Below are positions 1 through 10,498 of a stretch of DNA of 21,324 nt, piece by piece (positions within the stretch are counted from its first letter, which is position 1; every line of letters starts with the position of its first letter). Below the pieces are notes generated by a model. That model did no database searches. It was not told the origin of the DNA and saw only the letters and a list, made by a program, of their open reading frames with translations. Location of the stretch: NCBI GenBank assembly GCA_021464525.1, contig JADRCO010001211.1, positions 1-21,324 on the forward strand. The letters run 5' to 3'. This DNA is from Rhizophagus sp. LPA8_4_AMF (lineage: Eukaryota; Glomeromycota; Glomeromycetes; Glomerales; Glomeraceae). A program made the position numbers and the translations under genes.

Positions 1-1309
1 TAACGCATTATTTATTTTTAAACAAGCCACTGCGCCATGATTTAATTATGCGACGGACTTTCAACGGTTCCCGTTTACCTAGTAATATTTAATTATTATA
101 GCGTGTGAAATGGTAGTGCCCGTTAATCGTGGGATATACCGTGGATTGGTGAATCTGAGACGTCGACTCAATCTAATCCAAATGAATTTGAGAATGCATC
201 CAATGACGTATTACTTGAGAATAACACTGAACAGTTTAGCAGTTTTCTCTTTTATCTGTTTTTTCGTTGATCGCTACTCAACAATCAAAAAAACATTGAT
301 GAAAGATGGGAGATTATGATTAATTTAGACTTGAATACTTAGATTGCAAATAATACTTTTTTTTTTGATATGGACTATAAAAAATGTTGTCCGAATATTT
401 CCGTATCTTCATGCTTTGTGAAATCTGCTACATGATAAGGTATATGATCAACAAGGGTGGCCCGCGGCTATACATAATTCCGAAGAACTACTACGTACTG
501 GATATTTAACATAACATACAAAGTTCGTCTTAGAAAACTTTTAGAACTTTTAAAAAATCAATTAGTTCAATTGATTATTAGTCTTGCCGTATCCAAGAAA
601 TTCAATACCAAAAATTTTGTGCAATTAATTTTTATACAATAAATTCAACACCAAAAATCTGACTAAACGCTATGCGGATTCTGCGGACTTTTAATTTGAC
701 CGAGATTTAATGATTGGTGAAAATTGCTGCTGTGTGACCCATTTTATCGATAAGTGTATGAAATTTTACACCGAAAAAAGAATTCTTGAAATTAAAATTT
801 TTTAATTGTTATCAGAATTTTCTAAAATTTACATTTTTGGGCGTCTCTATGCCGTGGAACTGTTATCACTTTCTTTTTCCTTATCATTGTATCCAAATTC
901 GGGAATATTATTCGCGTAAATGTTACGATCAATCAATAGATAAAGATCGTGTTATTTATATGCCATATGTATGACAGATAAATTTGTACTGCATATATTC
1001 TTACAAAAAGTTTCATTATTAAATAATTATTATTGGGTATTGTATATAATTTAAGGGACTAAGTTTGAAAATTTGGAAGGATTTACGATTTACGAATTCG
1101 TCATATTTTCTTTCCTCTTTCCTTCCCTATTTTTTTTTCTTTTTCTTTTTCTTGTGTGGGCCACATTCTTTTAAATTTTATTATTATATTATATATGTAA
1201 ATTTGACCGATTGTATCAGTCAATTTCAGTTTCCTGGAGAAACTTTGTACAAAATTATAAAAATTGTTATTTAAAATTTGTTCAATAGAAAAGAAGCAAA
1301 AGAAAAAAA
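1..1309. other. 5' intergenic region, no supported gene
   Basis: No gene is supported here. The stretch is A+T-rich with a long pyrimidine run at about 1108-1153 (T tracts broken by C), about 160 bases before the first MARVEL-like start codon. An open frame at 110-319 has no neighbouring splice signals or family match that I can see. It is more G+C-rich than its surroundings and could be a remnant of a lost gene. The last 250 bases probably hold the promoter and leader of the gene starting at 1310. Confidence 0.5.
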
Positions 1310-2462
1310 ATGGTGAAACCACTTCATGAGCAACCAAATTTGTTTCGTCGAATAAGAATCTTACAACTTACAACAGTTCTAATTATTATCTTTTTAGGTA
1401 AAATAATCTTGTCGTTTTTTATATTAATTACAAAGTCATTAAAAAAGAATTTTGTTTTTTATGGGCAGAAAGTATACAAGTGATCGCTTTTATTGGAAAA
1501 CTTAAAGATACTAAACCTATTACATATTATTTGTCTCCTGCAACGTAAGTTTATAATTTAATTTCATTTTTCTGAATTTGATGACTTCATAATATATAAA
1601 CCTTATGTTCTCAATCTTGCTAGGTTTAATTTATACGGCGTTAAGTTATTGTACCATATAGTAATTTTTCTTACTTTAATAAGCACTAGTAAGCCTTTTT
1701 ATGATATACATTTCTTAAATTATAAATCAAATACAACTTTAATATTATTTCATCTTCGTCATAGCATATTATTTCGGGCGATTCTCTCGCCGATGGTATC
1801 ATGGACCCTATCAAACTGATATCTATGTTGATCTGTAGGTTTAAGTTATCAGTATTTAATCACTTTATTTCAAATCTTAATCATAAAAGCTAAAATATTT
1901 AAATTTCACTGCCTCATTCTCAGCTTGATATTTTATTTATGGGTCATTTCTGGTAAGTTTTTATATAGGTGGTTTTTCCGTTATATTATAAAGATTTATT
2001 TTTATCCCTTCCTTTCGATAGGAATCACGAACGTATACCCATTATTAAAAGGAATAAAATGGGAATGCGTAAATGAAGCATTCGGTTCAAATGTAGATTT
2101 TCTAATGAGAGTGGAATGTAATGGATATCTCTTTAGTACAATATTTGGATGGTTTATGATACTAGAATTTTTTACAAGTACAATGTTGTATTTAAGGTTA
2201 TGGAAGACAAGAAATTGGTGGGATAATAACATAACCATTGAGGATGGTGAATCTGAGAAAGGCATAAATTTGGGAACTGATGAAGTAATATTTATTTTTT
2301 TTCGTTCCGACAACTTTATAAAGTTTATTCTAACATAATTTTTATTTATAGGAAACACCATCCACAAAATCCACTGAAATTTCACCTTATGAGCAACATC
2401 GTCTTGAACTTAACCTAGGTCCAAGGAATTCATCAAATATTAATCTTAGACAAATTTCTTAA
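1310..2462 (+). CDS. MARVEL-like four-helix membrane protein, paralog A (7 exons, 233 aa)
   Basis: Exons: 1310-1397, 1469-1544, 1624-1688, 1765-1834, 1924-1952, 2022-2284, 2352-2462, with intron phases 1,2,1,2,1,0. Every intron is GT-AG and the frame stays open to TAA. The product has four hydrophobic helices (about residues 17-38, 59-80, 98-119, 143-167). A hydrophilic loop between helices 3 and 4 holds Cys125 and Cys142, as in fungal MARVEL-type proteins. A Ser/Thr/Glu/Asn-rich tail follows (about 168-233), probably cytosolic. Helix count, loop cysteines and size fit the MARVEL superfamily (membrane apposition, plasma-membrane domains), but sequence identity to known members is not obvious to me. 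The neighbour at 2920 is a paralog: exons 1, 3 and 5 have the same lengths (88, 65, 29 nt). The start is the first ATG in frame and aligns with the paralog start. The call as a real gene is firm; the family name is tentative. Confidence 0.8.
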
Positions 2463-2619
2463 CAAAAAAAATTTTCTTTATAATTTATGTGTACTGTATA
2501 TACAAAATTTGTATCGGAATAGACAATTATGCATATATTTATTTATTTATTATTTATTATTATCTCTCATGCATACTTATATAGATTTGTTGAACCGAGA
2601 ATTTATTTATAAGTTGCAC

Positions 2620-2625
2620 AATAAA
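2620..2625 (+). terminator. Candidate poly(A) signal of MARVEL-like gene A
   Basis: AATAAA occurs about 158 bases after the TAA at 2462 and before the next promoter. In an A+T-rich genome this hexamer can occur by chance, so this is only a candidate. Confidence 0.3.
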
Positions 2626-2806
2626 AAATTAACTGACACGATTCATGATAATTTCTCCATATAAAGTATTCTTATTCATAAATGATCGGATATATATACT
2701 ATATATAGGGACAAATTGACAAATATGTAAAGTAACCCGTCACATGCCAAATTTTGTACTTAATTAAAGCCTAATGCAGTTAGACGTTCGCTGCACATTA
2801 CACAGT

Positions 2807-2814
2807 TATAAAGG
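2807..2814 (+). promoter_or_regulatory. TATA box of MARVEL-like gene B
   Basis: TATAAAGG sits about 107 bases upstream of the ATG at 2920, inside a short segment (2741-2850) richer in G+C than its surroundings. It is the best TATA match between the two MARVEL-like genes, leaving a leader of roughly 75-80 nt. Inferred from motif and position only. Confidence 0.4.
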
Positions 2815-2919
2815 GGCCAAGTGAAGATACTCGCGATTTACGTGTTTTTTAAAAAAAAAAGAAAAAAAAAAATATTTATTAATTAATTCCAAAATTTAGT
2901 TTATGTATTTTTATTCGAA

Positions 2920-3829
2920 ATGTTAAAAAAATTAGCTTTAAGTCCTAAATATAATTTTGTATTTAGAGTTCTCCAAATTGTTGTCATAGGAGTAATTATG
3001 ATTTTGGGTAAGTGGTTTTCCTTTTCAAAATTTTGATTCTAAAATTCTATTATTCAAAGAATATTTTAAAAATTTTTAGAAATCGTGCAATTTATATACT
3101 ATAATGCATTCTTTGTGAATCGATTAAGATGGTCATCATCTCATTATTTTAGCACTGAATTGTAAGTTAAAAATTATCATTTTTTTTCTGTAGTTTTAAA
3201 TTACTTTATTAATATGATTTCTGTTTAAAGAAAAGACGTTTTTGGTTTAAAGAGTTATTACACATTTGCTATACTTTTTACTTGGATGGATACTGGTTAG
3301 TTCTTTTTCGGCTTAAATTTTTGAATTGTATCTATATTCTAATAATTTTTTTTTTGCAAGATAGCTCTATATCTCGGATTATTTCATAAATTTCGCGCAA
3401 AAACGGATAGTAACATATTAAATATTATTAGCGATCTGTACGTATAATATTCATTATTGAATTTTTACATTTTGTGGAGCAATTATTTATCATGTTTTTT
3501 TTTATTTAGTTTCTTTACTGCTATGTGGCTAACAGTTGGTAAGTATTTTTAAAAAATTGATGGGATTTTTAATCGATTTTTAACATAATGATGGACCAAT
3601 TTTTTTTTCAGGTTTAACAAATATTATTCCATATTACAAATCCATTAATAGTTTGAGTTGTCCAAATTATAAATTTTATTCAACAGAAGAGTATTCAGAA
3701 TTCAGAAGTTTATGTCAAGCATATTTTGGTAGTATGATTTCAAGTTGGATAATGTTCTTTTTATTTAGTGTTTCTACTTTGTTTTCATGGAGAGCATATT
3801 ATATAGCTTCCAAAGAATTAGAAGTCTAA
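2920..3829 (+). CDS. MARVEL-like four-helix membrane protein, paralog B (6 exons, 184 aa)
   Basis: Exons: 2920-3007, 3080-3161, 3231-3295, 3365-3437, 3510-3538, 3612-3829, with intron phases 1,2,1,2,1, the same series as the first five introns of gene A. Exons 1, 3 and 5 match gene A exactly in length (88, 65, 29 nt), and residues line up through all four helices (for example a shared Gly-hydrophobic-Lys in exon 3 and GxTNxxP at the start of exon 6). Four hydrophobic helices are visible. Cys129 and Cys147 lie in the loop between helices 3 and 4. Unlike gene A it stops soon after helix 4 (TAA at 3827-3829), with no last intron and no long tail. Probably a plasma-membrane or vesicle membrane protein that arose with gene A by tandem duplication. 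No enzymatic motif is seen. Confidence 0.8.
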
Positions 3830-6480
3830 AATGATCGCGCATTTTCTTTAAAAAAAAATGCTTTCATTGATATTTATTAACAATCAAAATTTACTTTTTT
3901 TTACTTAAAAAAAAAACATTTCCTTTTAATATTAGATAGTTGTATTTTTAATAAACCAAAAAATTTTCTTTCTATTAATTTAATCTAATTTTGGTTTAAT
4001 AATAATGTCTTAGATACAAGGTGGGATTATTGTAGTAGATATTAATAAGGAATTATCATTATCTTTATCAATACCATCATATATATATTAAATAATGTGG
4101 CTGATGAGCGTTGCCATTCTTACCATTTACATGATGTAAGTGATTGCAGATGTGGTATTACTGAAATATTAAAAAAATTAATTTATTCATAAAATTAGAA
4201 ATTGGATCAAATATTCGTCAAATAGTAGATAATGATTCACTTGAATCTTACTTTATTTATTTAATTAATAATAATTCAGGTCAGAATGTTCATAGGTATC
4301 AATATTAAAATTACAGATGAATTTTTGCAACTTTCACGGTTCAATTTAACAAAATTCTTTTTATTTATCAACTGATCTTTTGTGTATTCTTGCTAATTAC
4401 GGTTTTCCATTCATCTTTACCAAGCTCTGATCACCATCTCCACATTTTTTCCCATAAAATTTCACTGATTTTGCGTCATAATGAACATAAGGATCATCAA
4501 CTGTTGCTGTTTAGTTACACAATCTCGATATTATTTTTACGTATTTTTTTTTTCATGAAGGAAATTTTTATGAAGGTAATTAATTATTCTCGTTTTTTTT
4601 AAAAAAAAATGCTATAATTTACTTTGATTGTTCGGATCCTCTGCCTTTAACTTAAAATTAGTTTTATGCAGTAAGGCCGAACATAGAATAAATCTTAAAA
4701 TTAACTTTTCTTTTGTTTGCAAGCATTAGAATTGTTAGTTTTAGATCTCTTTTATGTTCGATTTTCAATTTAAATGAAATATTGATAAAGGAGAACAACA
4801 AATATTTTTTTACAAATAACTAATAATTTTATTTAAATTTTGATTTGAACTAGATAATTTAATAAAAAGATTAATATATCTAATAGTAAGTATAGTTTTA
4901 TTTATATTTATTTGTTTATTTATTTATTTTTTTCTTTATATAATATACGCTTTGTCAAGAGCTTTTTAAGTTAAAGTTATCCTTAGGAGGTGGATTATAC
5001 AAAGCAACAATAAAATAACATTTTTATGGTATTTTATATACCACCTAAAACCCGGTAAAAATATCTTATAGTAACGATATTTTTGTGAGGATAGATGTTG
5101 ACATATTATTCATAATAAATTTTTATTATTTAATATTAATTTTATTAATTTGAATAATAGTTTCAAAATATTTAACAAAGTTCTTTCCTTTTTTTTTCTT
5201 GATTAAAAAATAGATAACAATAAGTAATGATACAGGATTATGGTTGAAACATGTGATGAACTATTTCCTCAAAGATTTATCGTAAAATTTTTCTTTTGAA
5301 AAAAATTCCATTTTGGTCACAATTGTTTTCTCAATTTTTTGGATATTTCAAGGGCCACGACTTTTTTTTTTTGTTTCGGAGAGTTGATTTAATCAAAGAT
5401 CTTATGATAAGGTAGGATCGATCTTTTAATTTTCTAATTATGGAATATGAATACTCAAAATATTTCTCATTATATATCAATTTCAGATTATGAATACCTT
5501 GTATTTGTAAACAGAACTATAAGGTTATTTCTTTTTTTTTTATGTTGAGGGTTTCGAACGTGGTTATGCGACTAGGAGGGACATCTGCGCTTTGTTCACC
5601 TTATGGTCTTGTGTGCCCGTTGCGTGCCCTCAGCTTTAGTTTTATTTGACGGTATCGGATTCTTAGTGAGAATGAATCTAGGACCGGTCAAACCAAGAGA
5701 AATTTCCGGTTTTGGCGCTGAGGGTTATTTGAAACTTGATAGGCGAGTAGTCACACTAAGAGCCCTTTCTAGTCGAGGAACATTGAGATCTATGTTATAA
5801 TACAAGAATGAATATTTGGACGGCTTAACATTTGTTGGATTATGAGGGTTAATGAAAGGTCTATATAGACATTCACCTAATTTTAAAATTACGTTTAAAT
5901 ACAATTCTTAACTTTGTTACTTGACGAGGTCCATTTATTTGAAATTATGGTGAAATCTTTAGGATACAATTAATATCAATGATATTATTGATAATATATG
6001 AGGAAAATATTATTCATCTAGAACATTAATAGGATATCTTTAAATCTACGGCTGGTTTAAGAGAAGCATGTACTGTTTCAGCAATTTGTGCGACTGCTGA
6101 AGGAACTTGAATATTTCTTTAAGTATTAGGGTTTATTAATTATGATTAATAATGCCAATACTAGTATCATAGATTTAATGAATTCAAGTTATTTTTTTTA
6201 GATCAGGCATTTGAAAGTTTTTTTAGAAAGTTCTACTACTCCTCACAGCACTTCAAACACTAAAAATGCAATATTTGTAAGATAGGTTTTTAGCTAAAAT
6301 CACGTAATAAGTAATAATAATTAAAGTTGTAATAAATTTCTTTTGAATATTTCCCTTTGTTGAACTAAAGACTTTAATGAATGGAAAGCAATAATATGTT
6401 CTCAATGTATTATTACGTTCAATGATGATAATGATGTATTTCTGATTATATTAAACAATAAAATTAAAAGCTATTTAAGT
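3830..6480. other. A+T-rich intergenic region with decayed patches
   Basis: No intact gene is supported. The stretch is mostly A/T runs. Three patches stand out. Around 4987-5046 there is a short inverted repeat (AGGTGGATTATA and TATATACCACCT). At about 5550-5800 there is an abrupt G+C-richer segment holding a 65-codon open frame. At about 6010-6290 there are short coding-like pieces on the plus strand with stops and a shift between them. I do not recognise any of these and would not name a product. Confidence 0.5.
3950..3955 (+). terminator. Candidate poly(A) signal of MARVEL-like gene B
   Basis: AATAAA lies about 120 bases after the stop codon of gene B. Motif and position only. Confidence 0.35.
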
Positions 6481-7798
6481 TTAAAAAATTTTAACTTCGT
6501 GAATAAGTTCAAAGCACCACTAATAAAAAAATAGTTAATACAGTATATAAAACTTTATAAAATAAAGTAAAAATAAAAATTTACTTACTTCATCATTTCC
6601 TCCCAATCTTTCATTATGACAAACAACTTCTTGAAAGATATCATTTCCAATAGTAAATGGAACATCATGACTACGTAAAAATTCAACTTGCCCATTTTTT
6701 CGACCATTCTCATCATACATTCTTTTAATATTAATATTAAAAATATCATCCGATTTTAAATACCCTCGATAATTTTCTAATTTATTATGATTGAACTTCC
6801 AAGTTGTTTCTTCTCCACCACAAATTACTAATAAACAACACTTCAATTAATATTAACTTACTGTTATTTAAGATAAACAAATTATATTTTAATTTATTAC
6901 CTTCTGTATGTTTAGTTGATGGAGATTTGTAATAACAATAAATACCACGACCTCTAGTATTATCATATTGATAACCTTGATAACAAATTCCAAGAAACTT
7001 ATTAGATTTAATATGTTGTAACCTTATAGAAGTATCAGCATAAGTAGCTAATTCTGTATTAAATTGAATTTTCCATAAAGAATTTGGATCAGGTTCTACA
7101 CTTCCCGCAAAAACCTAAAAATATATATATATATATAATGGATATATTAGATATGATTTAAAAATTATTTAAAAATTAATAATACAAAATATTATATATA
7201 TATATATATATACCACTTGATTCCCACTTCCAGTTGTATAACGTAAATTTGAAATTGAACTTAAATATTTTCCTGTACCAACATGTTTTAATGCCACGAT
7301 AGATTCATTCCTAATTAAATTTGATTCTTCTAAAACTATATCTTCAAATTCTTTAATTAATTCATTAATTGAATTTACATTTTTCATTTTATTATAAAAT
7401 TCATTTGAAATATAATCAAAATGATTATTAGGTAATGATTTATAAAGATATTTTTTTTGTTCTTTTATATCATTAATTTCAGCATTATAACATAATTTAC
7501 GAAAAGTTGAAATAAATTTTGAAGTATCACCACCTTTTCTTTCAGGAAAATATTTTAATGATTGTAATTTTCTTTTATTAGTATTCTTAAAAACTTTAAA
7601 AGAAATATCATCTTTAAGTGAGTTACGAAGTTTTTCAATATCATTAATCTCTGTTGAGAGTTTGATAGTAGGATCTACTAATGATATAGCAGTTTTTAGA
7701 AATCCTCCATAATTATTTTGCCAAAGAGAATCATATTTTTGAATATCGTTTATCCATTCATCTGGATGAATATTTCCATCATATTTTGAAACATCCAT
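6481..7798 (-). CDS. Gag-like/MIR-type fusion protein, copy 1 (4 exons, 358 aa)
   Basis: Minus-strand exons: 7798-7214, 7114-6901, 6827-6589, 6519-6481, phases 0,1,0, all GT-AG. Residues 1 to about 160 resemble a Ty3-type gag/capsid domain: a YDGN-xx-PDEW start, a helical middle, then an ERKGGDTSKFIxTFRKL stretch and helices like the capsid C-lobe. There is no CCHC zinc knuckle, protease or polymerase. From about residue 170 a MIR-like beta-trefoil follows, with three repeats (VALKHVGTGKYL, IRLQHIKSNKFL, VEFLRSH). The 13-residue last exon (WCFELIHEVKIF) closes the trefoil. Intron 1 ends exon 1 just before a (TA)n run at 7189-7212. The start is the ATG shared by all family copies. MIR domains are beta-trefoils, often linked to glycans or protein O-mannosylation; what this fusion does is unknown. 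It reads as intact. Confidence 0.75.
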
Positions 7799-7830
7799 TT
7801 TCTTTTTTTAATTTTAAATGTCAAGTTTGG

Positions 7831-7840
7831 AAATTTAAAC
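7831..7840 (-). promoter_or_regulatory. A/T-box promoter element of gag-MIR copy 1
   Basis: An AT box (GTTTAAATTT on the minus strand) sits 33-42 bases before the start codon, the same place where copies 3 and 4 have TATAAATT and TATATAAA. It is a weaker match than in those copies. Confidence 0.3.
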
Positions 7841-7964
7841 CATTTAAAATGAGCAATTAATATTACCAACTTTGTAAATATGGTAAATTTTAATGCACGT
7901 TCATGTGATAATCTGTACCATTACGCATCCATAATATTTGCGTGTCAAAATAGAAATAAAAAGG

Positions 7965-8803
7965 AAATTTTGAATAAGTTTAATGCGCCGCTAAAAAAAA
8001 TATCTTAAATAATATTAACTTTTATGTATCAGGTATTGTATTAGCTAGTCAAAAATTCGATATACAACCAAAATTTTAACAATAATATTACTTCATTTTT
8101 TCTCCTAATCTTTCATAATGAACGAATAAGCTTCTTAAAAAGTATTATTTCTCATAGTAAATTTAAATTTAACATCATAACTACGTAAAAATTCAAATTG
8201 ATTATTTCGAGTATTAATGAATACTATCCATTATCATACAGTTTCTTAATGCCAAGATGAATAGTACCATTGATTTAAATATTCCTGAATGATTTCTAAT
8301 TTGCTGTAATTAAACTTCTAATCCAATTTGTTAATATTTTTTCAAGTTCGATTGGATCGGATTTTGATCCTCATAAACCCAATCCATTTGGTTTATTAAT
8401 GGTTAAATCCAATCCAGGTTGATTCATATGGATCTAGGCGTCAATCCAATTTATAAACGCACCCATTTTTAAAATTATTACCTTCTGTATGGAGATTTAT
8501 AATTATAGACATAAACACTTAATCGCTTAATTCGATACGTTGTAATGTTGTGGAATATCCCTGTAATCTATTAATTATTTATAAACCCATAAAGAATTTG
8601 AATCAGATGGTGGACTACTGGACTTCTTGCAAAAACCTAAGATACAATGATAATATGATCGTTTAGTAAATAAAAACTATATACGAAACATCATACCAAT
8701 CGATGCTTATTGCCGAACTTGCCGAAACGAAACATTTTCTGTAGCAACATGATTTAAAGCTACATTCTAATTAATTAATTATATTGGATTCTTCTAAAAC
8801 ATA
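7965..8803 (-). pseudogene. Decayed 3' half of a gag-MIR gene
   Basis: Read on the minus strand, this stretch follows the family in order: the end of gag plus the first trefoil repeat (8803-8697), intron 1, exon 2 (about 8634-8482), exon 3 (about 8316-8090) and exon 4 (about 7990-7965). Landmarks remain, such as the AAAACCTAA acceptor context near 8630, TTACCTTCTGTATG at 8479 and the exon-3 end near 8095. Stops, shifts and small deletions break every exon; exon 4 has lost bases that encode its Leu-Ile-His part. The gag exon is missing upstream of about 8803, where homology stops abruptly. An insert unique to this copy lies in intron 2. Not expected to make protein. Confidence 0.75.
8318..8465. 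repeat. AATCCAAT-rich insertion in the decayed gag-MIR copy
   Basis: About 145 bases between the exon-3 and exon-2 remnants have no counterpart in the other copies. They hold repeated AATCCA or TTGGAT words on both strands (near 8320, 8350, 8380, 8408, 8442), so they can fold back on themselves. They look like a short non-autonomous element or an expanded satellite fragment. No target-site duplication could be fixed by eye. Confidence 0.45.
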
Positions 8804-9221
8804 AAATCGATACCGTACGTTAAGGCACTATGCTTAAAATGTTTATGTGACTATTGGTTATTATAAGAGAGCAAGCGTAAAGAAGCATCACGGGATATGG
8901 CCGTAATGAGAAATTTTTTTATACGCTCATGTAACTCTTGTATATTAACAGACTAACAGTACATTTTTATTACAGGATTACTAAAGAAGTTCTTAAGTAA
9001 TGTGACTATAGCAATCACAGATAGATAATAATGTATTGCAAGCTTTTCTCATTTATTCCTTAATGCACTACTATTACTAATAGAATTTGTTTTACATTTT
9101 GTATTACTACATGAATTTTTTTCAAATACATTTATTCTCGAACTATTTTATTTTGTTAAATTGAGTACGAGTTAATCAAATCCATCATGAGATTAATTGT
9201 CACTAAAAATGTAAAAAGAAA
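8804..9221. other. Intergenic stretch, nothing recognised
   Basis: This lies between the breakpoint of the decayed gag-MIR copy and the 3' end of the Uma2-like gene. It has no open frame of note, RNA gene or clear repeat. It probably holds the 3' UTR of the Uma2-like gene in its upper part. Confidence 0.4.
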
Positions 9222-10223
9222 TTAGGAAATACCAATAATAATGTAACAGCAAAGCATGAAAGTAATACTCACCAAACAATACAAAATTTCTTGCTGTACC
9301 TCGTATAAATCTATGTTGAAATTATTCGGTGTTCCCTGAGGCACCCCTCCAGGAAAACCATTGAAAAGTAAATTTGAAGGTATATTTATTTGGTAGTTCG
9401 GCATCCCGACAGCTGTACAAGCAGGATCGTTAGGCTGTAAGAAGCCAATAATTCTATCATTTCGTATTCCGGTACTGTTAATGATAGCTACTGAATCTTG
9501 ATGGAGAGGCACAGTCCCAAACGAAATTACGAGGTTTGGTGTTGTATTTTGTACTGTTTCTGTAGCTGGTGCGTTTGGTGGTGGGTTTGCTGCATTTAGT
9601 GCCAGATTTGGGATCTGGTTATTACGTAAATAAAGCATCGCGACCATCGCAGCGGTACCATTTACTCGGCGTGGGAACATCTTAATCGACAAATAAACTT
9701 GAATAAGACTGCTTTGTACAGATGCAGAAAAATATTCCCCCGCCATTTCATTCAAACTTTTGAGAGTCTCGGTTTTCCCCACTTCTATAATCATTCTCGG
9801 CCGCGGTACATATCCAGTTCCAGGTCGCGGAGCGTGCCTTGGTTCAACTGCGATATCAGCAGTAAATTCACTATTGTTGCCGACAGTCAAGTCTAGTCTA
9901 CTAAAAATAACAAGATTATTACTCCAATTACTTGTCATAAAAGTCATCCCTGCCGTTAAAATTGCATGAGGAGGACTAGGCATATCGTATGCGATAACTT
10001 TCCCTTTAAGTAGACGGACATAAACGTTAAACCTTCTCCGTTCTTGACGAAACTTGCGGTATCTTTCAAGCGATACGTCATTAAAAATCACAATGTCTCT
10101 TGGCTCTGTTTCCTCAGCTGTAACCTCTTCTGTTGAATTTTCCCTTATAAAGTCCTTCTTATCAAATTCGAGCAAGGCATTCCTTGCTAACACAAAGTTT
10201 GCTTCCAGATTACTTATTGACAT
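9222..10223 (-). CDS. Probable Uma2-like PD-(D/E)XK nuclease domain protein
   Basis: One long frame starts at 10223. The core (about residues 66-185) resembles the Uma2/putative restriction endonuclease fold: a YVRLLKGKV strand, SRLDLTVG, then TADIAVEP with Asp123, a Pro-rich loop, and PRMIIEVGKTET with Glu147, followed by a helix with xEYF and a VYLSIKMF strand. Asp and Glu-Val-x fit the D...ExK-type active site, but the usual Lys position after Glu is Gly149, with Lys150 next to it. A Pro/Asn-rich insert spans 205-230. The C-terminal third ends with NFNIDLYEVQQEIL. A strong GTGAGT donor follows Leu317 (last exon base 9273). An AG acceptor at 9203-9204 would put TGA directly after the junction, giving 317 residues; unspliced, the frame adds 16 hydrophobic residues. 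Base composition is clearly richer in G+C than the flanks. DNA cleavage is inferred from fold only. Confidence 0.65.
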   Translation of the reverse strand: MSISNLEANFVLARNALLEFDKKDFIRENSTEEVTAEETEPRDIVIFNDVSLERYRKFRQERRRFNVYVRLLKGKVIAYDMPSPPHAILTAGMTFMTSNWSNNLVIFSRLDLTVGNNSEFTADIAVEPRHAPRPGTGYVPRPRMIIEVGKTETLKSLNEMAGEYFSASVQSSLIQVYLSIKMFPRRVNGTAAMVAMLYLRNNQIPNLALNAANPPPNAPATETVQNTTPNLVISFGTVPLHQDSVAIINSTGIRNDRIIGFLQPNDPACTAVGMPNYQINIPSNLLFNGFPGGVPQGTPNNFNIDLYEVQQEILYCLVSITFMLCCYIIIGIS

Positions 10224-10498
10224 TATGAAAAAATGGTTCGATCAAAAGCGATTGAGAAAATTTTTTATATGAATCAACTCCTAACTGCGCCATTATCATA
10301 GACGGATCATGTGAAGTCGATCACCTGAAAAGTGCGCAGAAGATACTATGCAACTAACTTTTCGCGCTTCTGATTAAAAATTCTTTCCCTCCATTTGTCT
10401 CTTGCGCATAACAAAAAAACTATTTAACCGCGTAAGGTTAGGAAAAGCTAATCGCCGCGATTTGCAAAGGGATTAACGCAATGACGACACGCGAGGTA
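10224..10498. promoter_or_regulatory. Upstream region of the Uma2-like gene
   Basis: This gap separates the Uma2-like start codon from the 3' end of the HNH pseudogene on the same strand. It should hold the promoter of the Uma2-like gene. No clean TATA box was found close to the start; short G+C-richer words such as AAAGTGCGCAGAAG occur near 10330. Confidence 0.3.

Noticed and set aside
110-319. Open frame of 69 codons at the window start, and an overlapping frame with a Ser/Asn/Glu-rich tail reminiscent of MARVEL-like gene A
   Set aside because: No upstream helices, convincing splice acceptor or matching exon pattern could be found, and a stop precedes the second frame. The likeness in composition is too weak to call a third paralog.
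2002-2385. Minus-strand frame of 127 codons
   Set aside because: It is the shadow of exon 6 of MARVEL-like gene A, whose plus-strand frame has helices, splice sites and a paralog.
4390-4602. Plus-strand frame of 70 codons
   Set aside because: A+T-rich low-complexity translation with no family likeness, splice context or conserved partner.
5545-5575. TTCGAA-containing segment as a tRNA T-arm
   Set aside because: The surrounding bases do not form the five-pair T stem, and no anticodon arm or acceptor stem could be drawn. No tRNA or rRNA gene was found in the window.
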